Below are positions 37,356 to 42,318 of a stretch of DNA of 42,318 nt, one piece after another (position 1 is the first letter of the stretch; every line of letters starts with the position of its first letter). Source of the stretch: Deltaproteobacteria bacterium (GTDB lineage: Bacteria; Desulfobacterota; DSM-4660; Desulfatiglandales; HGW-15); the NCBI GenBank assembly GCA_016932115.1, contig JAFGDM010000247.1:1-42318 (forward strand), given 5' to 3'. The notes below the pieces were generated by a model, which worked only from the letters and a program-made list of their open reading frames with translations, did no database searches and was not told where the DNA came from. The translations under genes were made by a program, and so were the position numbers.

Positions 37356-38900
37356 TTAAAGCCCTCTTTCCTCCGCGGAAAGGGACGGGTTCCTCTTGAG
37401 ATATTCCAGGCGATTCAGGCCGTTGACATAGGCCTTGGCGCTTGCGATGAAGATGTCGGGATCCGCTCCTTTTCCGAGGGCCACAAATCCGTTTTCCTGC
37501 AGGCGCACCATGACCTCCCCCTGTGCATCCGTTCCTCCGCTGATGGCGTTGATTGAGAACCGAACAAGCCTGGACCTTGTCCCTGTCATTTTGGCTATCG
37601 TGTTGAAGGTCGCGTCAATCGGACCTACGCCGAACCCCGCACCCTGGGAATCCTGACCGTCGATCTTGAGTTTCACCGTTGCCGTCGGTACGGCCACCGT
37701 TCCACTCACCACATTTAAATAATCAAGTTGGTATATGTCAGGCACTCGAAGGATTTCCTCGGCCACGAGCACTTCGATATCTTCATCCAGGATCTCCTTC
37801 CTTTTGTCCGCCAATTCCTTGAAACGGGCAAAGACGCGATCCAAATCCTTTTCTAAAAGATCGTATCCGAGCGATGTAAGCTTCTGTCTGAAGGCATGCC
37901 GTCCTGAGTGCTTTCCCAAAACCAGACGGTTAGTAGAAAGTCCGACGATCTCCGGTTCCATGATTTCGTAGGTCATCCTGTTCTTGAGAACGCCGTCCTG
38001 GTGGATGCCCGCCTCATGGGCAAACGCATTGGCACCCACGATCGCCTTGTTGGGCTGAACGACGATTCCCGTTATCATGCTCACAAGCCTGCTTGCCGGA
38101 TGGATTTCCCTGGTGTTGACACTGGTGGTCAGTCCAAGATGCTCCTTTCGGGTGTAAAGGCCCATCACCACTTCTTCCAATGACGTGTTGCCCGCTCTTT
38201 CTCCAATGCCGTTTATGGTAACCTCCACCTGGCGCGCACCGCCTTTGAGTCCCGCAAGGCTGTTGGCTGTCGCCAGCCCCAGGTCGTTGTGGCAGTGAAC
38301 ACTCAAAACCACCTGCTTCATACCCGGGGTTTTCTCCCGCACATATGCCACGAGCCGCCCGAACTCATCGGGCATGGCGTATCCCACCGTGTCCGGCAGA
38401 TTGACAGTGGTAGCCCCTGCAGAAATAACCGCCCCGAAAACTTTGCAGAGAAAATCGGGATCGCTCCGGGAGCCGTCTTCGGCCGAGAACTCCACGTTAT
38501 CCGTAAGGCTCTTGGCATACTTTACCGCATCCACCGCAGCTTCCACAACCTGGTCGCGTGTCATTTTGAGCTTGTGTTCCAGATGAATGTCCGAGGTCGC
38601 AATAAAAGTGTGAATTCGGGGGTGGGTCGCCCCTTTGACGGAACCCCACGCTTTGTCGATGTCCTCTTTTGACGCCCGGGCAAGGGCGGCTATTTGGCTG
38701 TTCCGGATTCTGCCTGCAACCTCCCTGACGGCATCGAAATCACCCTGCGATGCAGCCGGAAATCCCGCTTCAATCACGTCGACCCCGAGTTTTTCAAGTT
38801 GAATCGCAAGGCGCATTTTTTCAGCCGTATTCATGCTTGCCCCCGGCGACTGCTCGCCGTCTCTCAGGGTCGTATCAAAAATCACAACTTTTTCTGTCAT
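37356..38900 (-). CDS. leuA: 2-isopropylmalate synthase
   Basis: [88 protein letters not shown]. Confidence 0.95.
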   Translation of the reverse strand: MTEKVVIFDTTLRDGEQSPGASMNTAEKMRLAIQLEKLGVDVIEAGFPAASQGDFDAVREVAGRIRNSQIAALARASKEDIDKAWGSVKGATHPRIHTFIATSDIHLEHKLKMTRDQVVEAAVDAVKYAKSLTDNVEFSAEDGSRSDPDFLCKVFGAVISAGATTVNLPDTVGYAMPDEFGRLVAYVREKTPGMKQVVLSVHCHNDLGLATANSLAGLKGGARQVEVTINGIGERAGNTSLEEVVMGLYTRKEHLGLTTSVNTREIHPASRLVSMITGIVVQPNKAIVGANAFAHEAGIHQDGVLKNRMTYEIMEPEIVGLSTNRLVLGKHSGRHAFRQKLTSLGYDLLEKDLDRVFARFKELADKRKEILDEDIEVLVAEEILRVPDIYQLDYLNVVSGTVAVPTATVKLKIDGQDSQGAGFGVGPIDATFNTIAKMTGTRSRLVRFSINAISGGTDAQGEVMVRLQENGFVALGKGADPDIFIASAKAYVNGLNRLEYLKRNPSLSAEERGL

Positions 38901-38911
38901 GAAATAACCTC

Positions 38912-40486
38912 CTATTTTCCATTCAACACTCTGGAAAGTTTATATTGCACACTATCCACCAGGGCCTGCCAGCTCGCTTCAATCACGTTCTCGGACACAC
39001 CGATGGTCGACCATATTTCACGGGCATCCCTTGATTCAATCTGCACCCGCACCTTCGCAGCCGTACCGTCGCTCCCGTCAATGACTCGGACCTTGAAGTC
39101 TACCAACTTCATTTCCTCCACCTGGGGAAAGAACTTTTGTAGCGCCTTTCGAAGAGCATTATCCATCGCGTTGACCGGACCCTCTCCTTCGGCCGCTGTG
39201 ATCTCGTAATCATCCGCTACGGAGATCTTGATAGTGGCTTGAGAAGAACTCGGGCCTGAGCGGTTTTTTTCAATGGTTATCCGCAGGGATTCGAGGTTGA
39301 AGGGATCTTCAAACTGGCCTGTCACTTTCTTTATGAGGAGTTCCAGAGATCCCTCTGCCGCATCGAACTGGTAGCCCTGATCCTCCAGCCTCTTGATCTC
39401 CTGGACGATTTTCTCGCTGCCCCAGCCTTCGCCTCCCACCTTCACACCCAATTCCCTTGCTTTGTACTCAATGTTGCTCTTGCCTGAAAGGTCTGAGACC
39501 AGCACCCGCCTGCGGTTGCCCACCTTTTCCGGATCGATGTGTTCATAGGCCGCAGGGTTCTTGAGGATGGCGTTCACATGAACCCCCCCCTTGTGTGCAA
39601 AGGCGCTCTTGCCCACAAAAGGGCGCTGATTGATGGGAGGCATGTTGGCCACCTCGCTCACAAAACGGGAGAGCTCGGTCAGTTTCCCGAGTGTTTCTTC
39701 AGGAATACAGCCGTATCCCATCTTGGCCTGTAGAGCGCCGATAACCCCCGTTAGATCGGTATTGCCGCACCGCTCACCATAGCCGTTCACCGTTCCCTGC
39801 ACCATCACGGCGCCGGCTTGGACGGCCTCCAGCGAGTTGGCAAGAGCCAGGCCGCAATCGTTGTGGGCATGAATTCCCAGGGCAGCCGTGACGAAAGGTG
39901 ACACCTTCTCGATAATCTTACGGATCTCATGGGGCAAGGTGCCGCCGTTGGTATCGCAAAGAACAATGAAATCCGCTCCGCCCCCCATTGCAGCCTGCAG
40001 AGTCCTGATCGAATAGTCGGGGTTGCTCTTGTAACCGTCAAAGAAATGCTCCGCGTCGTAAATCACCCGGCGGTCTCGTTTTTTCAAAAAGGAGACGCTG
40101 TCTTCGATCATGGCCAGGTTTTCATCCGTGTCAATACCCAAAATCTCCGTGACATGGAGGACCCAGCTCTTCCCGAAGATCGTTACCGTCTCCGTTTCGG
40201 TTTTCAGGAGAGCCTGGATGTTCAGGTCGATTTCAGGTCGCATATTGGGTCGCCGGGTGCTCCCGAATGCCGTGAGGCGTGCCTTATTGAGCCGGGCGCT
40301 CCGTGCCATCTCGAAGAATCGTTCATCCTTCGGGTTTGACCCGGGCCATCCCCCCTCCACGTAGTGGACCCCGAATTCATCAAGCTTTCCGGCGATCCGG
40401 AGTTTGTCTTCCGCCGAGAAGTTCACCTGCTCGCCCTGTGTTCCGTCACGAAGGGTGGTGTCATAGAGGAGGATTTGCTTTGCCAT
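38912..40486 (-). CDS. cimA: (R)-citramalate synthase
   Basis: [91 protein letters not shown]. Confidence 0.93.
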   Translation of the reverse strand: MAKQILLYDTTLRDGTQGEQVNFSAEDKLRIAGKLDEFGVHYVEGGWPGSNPKDERFFEMARSARLNKARLTAFGSTRRPNMRPEIDLNIQALLKTETETVTIFGKSWVLHVTEILGIDTDENLAMIEDSVSFLKKRDRRVIYDAEHFFDGYKSNPDYSIRTLQAAMGGGADFIVLCDTNGGTLPHEIRKIIEKVSPFVTAALGIHAHNDCGLALANSLEAVQAGAVMVQGTVNGYGERCGNTDLTGVIGALQAKMGYGCIPEETLGKLTELSRFVSEVANMPPINQRPFVGKSAFAHKGGVHVNAILKNPAAYEHIDPEKVGNRRRVLVSDLSGKSNIEYKARELGVKVGGEGWGSEKIVQEIKRLEDQGYQFDAAEGSLELLIKKVTGQFEDPFNLESLRITIEKNRSGPSSSQATIKISVADDYEITAAEGEGPVNAMDNALRKALQKFFPQVEEMKLVDFKVRVIDGSDGTAAKVRVQIESRDAREIWSTIGVSENVIEASWQALVDSVQYKLSRVLNGK

Positions 40487-40500
40487 AGCTTCTCTCCATC

Positions 40501-40543
40501 AAAAAAAAGAACCGTTATCAGCTCTGGGCTGATAACGGTTCTT
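40501..40543 (-). terminator. Attenuator terminator upstream of cimA
   Basis: Minus strand AAGAACCGTTATCAGC-CCAGA-GCTGATAACGGTTCTT then TTTTTT; perfect 16-bp stem ending 15 nt before the cimA ATG. Confidence 0.92.
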
Positions 40544-40560
40544 CGCGGATCTTTTTGCTG

Positions 40561-40680
40561 CTACGTCATTACCAGGCCCCGGGGTCCAAGGTCGACGACC
40601 TCGACAGGAAGAAGCAGTAGGGATAGGAGAAACCCTACTGCGCCGATAATGACGATAATGTCGTTCCCGAAATTCATCAT
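40561..40680 (-). CDS. Branched-chain amino-acid leader peptide (39 aa)
   Basis: MMNFGNDIIVIIGAVGFLLSLLLLPVEVVDLGPRGLVMT; 18 of 39 residues are I, L or V. SD AGGAAG upstream; terminator directly downstream. Confidence 0.85.
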   Translation of the reverse strand: MMNFGNDIIVIIGAVGFLLSLLLLPVEVVDLGPRGLVMT

Positions 40681-40714
40681 GCTAAAAAATGCTTCCTAGA
40701 ACTTATTTAGGCTG

Positions 40715-40743
40715 ACAGTAGACCCGTTCTTTCCCCATGTCAA
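40715..40743 (-). promoter_or_regulatory. Promoter for the BCAA leader and operon
   Basis: Minus strand TTGACA-N17-TACTGT, about 35 nt upstream of the leader peptide start. Confidence 0.75.
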
Positions 40744-40800
40744 GCTTTATTTTAGGTCCCGACAAAAGAAGGCAAAAACCGGCACTAAAACAAAAAATGC

Positions 40801-41466
40801 TCAGGGTTCAAATACACACAGTCCTCTGATGCTTCCCGCACCGAACTGCTCCATGGTTTCAGCCGCAACCGTCAATCCTTCTTTAAGATAGACCGCATCG
40901 ATCCCGGGCACCGCATAGGTATAAAAAAGTACATTGGCCGAGTCGTCTTTCACCCTGGTTTTTTCATCCGCGCCCTGGCACAAAATACAGATGATGTCCT
41001 TTTCATCCCGGAGAACGATCTCTCTCTCTTTGGTCGTGAACCGACGGCCTCCCATTCCTTCGCCCGTCTCTCCCTCCCGCGCTATGTCCAGGGTTAACCG
41101 GCCCTCGATCCGATCGTAATCCGTAACAGCCACCAGAATTCCCGCACACATCTCGGCCATGAAGTGGGCGTCCACCGGAAGGTTGTACCGAGGGAATCCG
41201 CTGTTCACCGTTCTCTTCAAATGCTTCGACAGGGGACACTCAAAGCCGAAGCTTTGAAAAAACTCGTCGTACCTATTGATTCGCTGCGTTATTTCAGCAA
41301 GTGTATCCCGCTTTCGCATTTTTCGCAGGAGCTTTCTTTTGTATTGGTCATACCCATGCTGAGCGGCCATGGCTTTGCAGCCGGTGATGAGTGTCAGCCC
41401 GAAAGCCACACCCGGGTACCTGGCCTGATAGGCGGCTGAAATCGAGAAGTCTATCCACGAACCCAC
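40801..41466 (-). CDS. Stand-alone B3/4-domain protein (PheT B3/B4-like)
   Basis: INRYDEFFQSFGFECPLSKHLKRTVNSGFPRYNLPVDAHFMAEMCAGILVAVTDYDRIEGRLTL... ILCQGADEKTRVKDDSANVLFYTYAVPGI. GTG start at 41466 has SD AAAGGAG; listed ORF extends to 41514. Confidence 0.7.
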   Translation of the reverse strand: MGSWIDFSISAAYQARYPGVAFGLTLITGCKAMAAQHGYDQYKRKLLRKMRKRDTLAEITQRINRYDEFFQSFGFECPLSKHLKRTVNSGFPRYNLPVDAHFMAEMCAGILVAVTDYDRIEGRLTLDIAREGETGEGMGGRRFTTKEREIVLRDEKDIICILCQGADEKTRVKDDSANVLFYTYAVPGIDAVYLKEGLTVAAETMEQFGAGSIRGLCVFEP

Positions 41467-41528
41467 GACGTTATCTCCTTTCACGACATTCCCTTCTCGC
41501 AATCCTTGCCACAATATCTCCCATAGTT

Positions 41529-41735
41529 CGCGAGGTGGCTGAGTAATCCCTCAACCTCCTTCTTACCCATGTCTTTGGAATGAGTTTTCCCCCCGTAAAA
41601 TTCCACGAATTGGAGAATCCGGTCGCAATATGTTTGTTCCGTCCGATATGCATAGCGGCAGAATCTCAGCACGTGCTTCACCTGGTCCATCAGATGTAAG
41701 CTGCTGTCAGGCCTAAATTTTGGCTTGTTTTCCAT
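41529..41735 (-). pseudogene. Truncated integron-integrase (IntI-like tyrosine recombinase), N-terminal SAM-like domain only
   Basis: MENKPKFRPDSSLHLMDQVKHVLRFCRYAYRTEQTYCDRILQFVEFYGGKTHSKDMGKKEVEGLLSHLA, then unrelated residues and a stop; catalytic domain absent. Confidence 0.78.
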
Positions 41736-42011
41736 ACCATCAGTTTGTAAAATAAAAAACTGGAAAATTGCACTATCCTTTTCCGCATTTATAGATTCTA
41801 AATTTAATGCGAGAATATTTGGATTTTTTACCATGCTATAAAGGCAATATCAAGGAAACTCCTCCATCCATCCAAACTGTTCGACAGGGATGCAACAAAT
41901 TGAAGGTTTTGAAAATACAAACTCTGGAGAAGGGCTGGTGTGACAAAGATCTTGTCATGTTACACGCCGTCTTTTAGCTTCCGATCAGGCAGTTCCTGTG
42001 GAGTTAAGAAT

Positions 42012-42068
42012 GCCTAAGCCTCAATCCAGATGATGCCGCAAGGCGCCCCGCTGATTTCGACGTTAAGC
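42012..42068 (+). other. attC-like integron recombination site
   Basis: Imperfect inverted repeat GCCTAAGCCTCAATCCAG...GCC-GCAA-GGC...CTGATTTCGACGTTAAGC; ends with GTTAAGC, matching GTTRRRY. Confidence 0.5.
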
Positions 42069-42085
42069 CTGGGAGATAAAAAGAG

Positions 42086-42318
42086 ATGAAAAAACTATCA
42101 ATAGTAATTGTATTATTCTTCGCGGGGTGTGTTGGGATACCTGACAATGTATCACCCGTTGATAATTTCAAGTTAGAGAGATATCTGGGTAGGTGGTACG
42201 AAATAGCGAGGTTGGATCATTCGTTCGAACGAGGTTTGAGCCGGGTAACAGCAGATTACAGTTTGCGGGATGACGGTGGTGTAAAGGTACTGAATCGCGG
42301 GTACTCTGCCAAAGAAAA
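42086..42318 (+). CDS. Lipocalin family lipoprotein (Blc-like), partial at window end
   Basis: Direct translation: MKKLSIVIVLFFAGCVGIPDNVSPVDNFKLERYLGRWYEIARLDHSFERGLSRVTADYSLRDDGGVKVLNRGYSAKE; lipobox FAGC and GRWYEIAR. Confidence 0.85.
   Translation, partial: MKKLSIVIVLFFAGCVGIPDNVSPVDNFKLERYLGRWYEIARLDHSFERGLSRVTADYSLRDDGGVKVLNRGYSAKE

Noticed and set aside
40581-40605. GGTCGACGACC/CCCCGGGG palindromic runs within the leader coding region as extra regulatory stems
   Set aside because: Loops would be too short or competing pairings too many to assign by eye; needs a folding calculation.
40364-40699. Plus-strand 111-aa ORF across the cimA leader
   Set aside because: It overlaps cimA and the attenuator in antisense, and its sequence has no recognisable family; the minus-strand leader explains the region better.
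41881-41890. CTGT-N3-ACAG near the integrase remnant as a LexA/SOS box
   Set aside because: Spacing is 3 nt rather than the 8 nt expected for CTGTN8ACAG.
1-42318. CRISPR arrays, tRNA/rRNA genes, intact transposases
   Set aside because: No regularly spaced repeats, no tRNA- or rRNA-like sequences, and no transposase-like ORFs were recognised.

Overview
This window looks like a chromosomal segment from a sulfate-reducing bacterium, probably Desulfobacterota judging from dsrAB, dsrD and dsrC. From left to right it holds: a bactofilin-like protein; an RND efflux operon headed by a cNMP-binding/PilZ regulator; an LpxR-like protein; a central-carbon block (gpmA, pfk, pyk, aconitase); a second complete RND-MFP-TolC operon; an ATP-grasp gene; and an FmdB/HEAT-repeat group. 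It continues with a dissimilatory sulfite reductase locus (dsrA-dsrB-dsrD, with dsrN/cbiA-like and dsrC divergent) and a long branched-chain amino-acid operon (cimA-leuA-leuC-leuD-ilvB-ilvN-ilvC-leuB-methyltransferase). At the right edge is an apparent integron remnant. The signals least explained by ordinary gene calling are: (1) an unlisted 39-aa Ile/Leu/Val-rich leader peptide (40561-40680, minus) followed by a perfect 16-bp terminator hairpin just before cimA, which looks like a transcription attenuator; (2) a truncated integron-integrase N-terminus (minus) facing an attC-like foldable site ending in GTTAAGC and a lipocalin (Blc-like) cassette; (3) a dispersed element of about 60 bp in three copies, two of them flanking the ATP-grasp gene; (4) a fungal Ilv5-like KARI in a bacterial operon; (5) a dsrC promoter whose -35 box overlaps the stop codon of the CbiA/DsrN-like gene. 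I saw no rRNA, tRNA, CRISPR array or complete transposase. All family calls come from reading the translations by eye; no searches were run.
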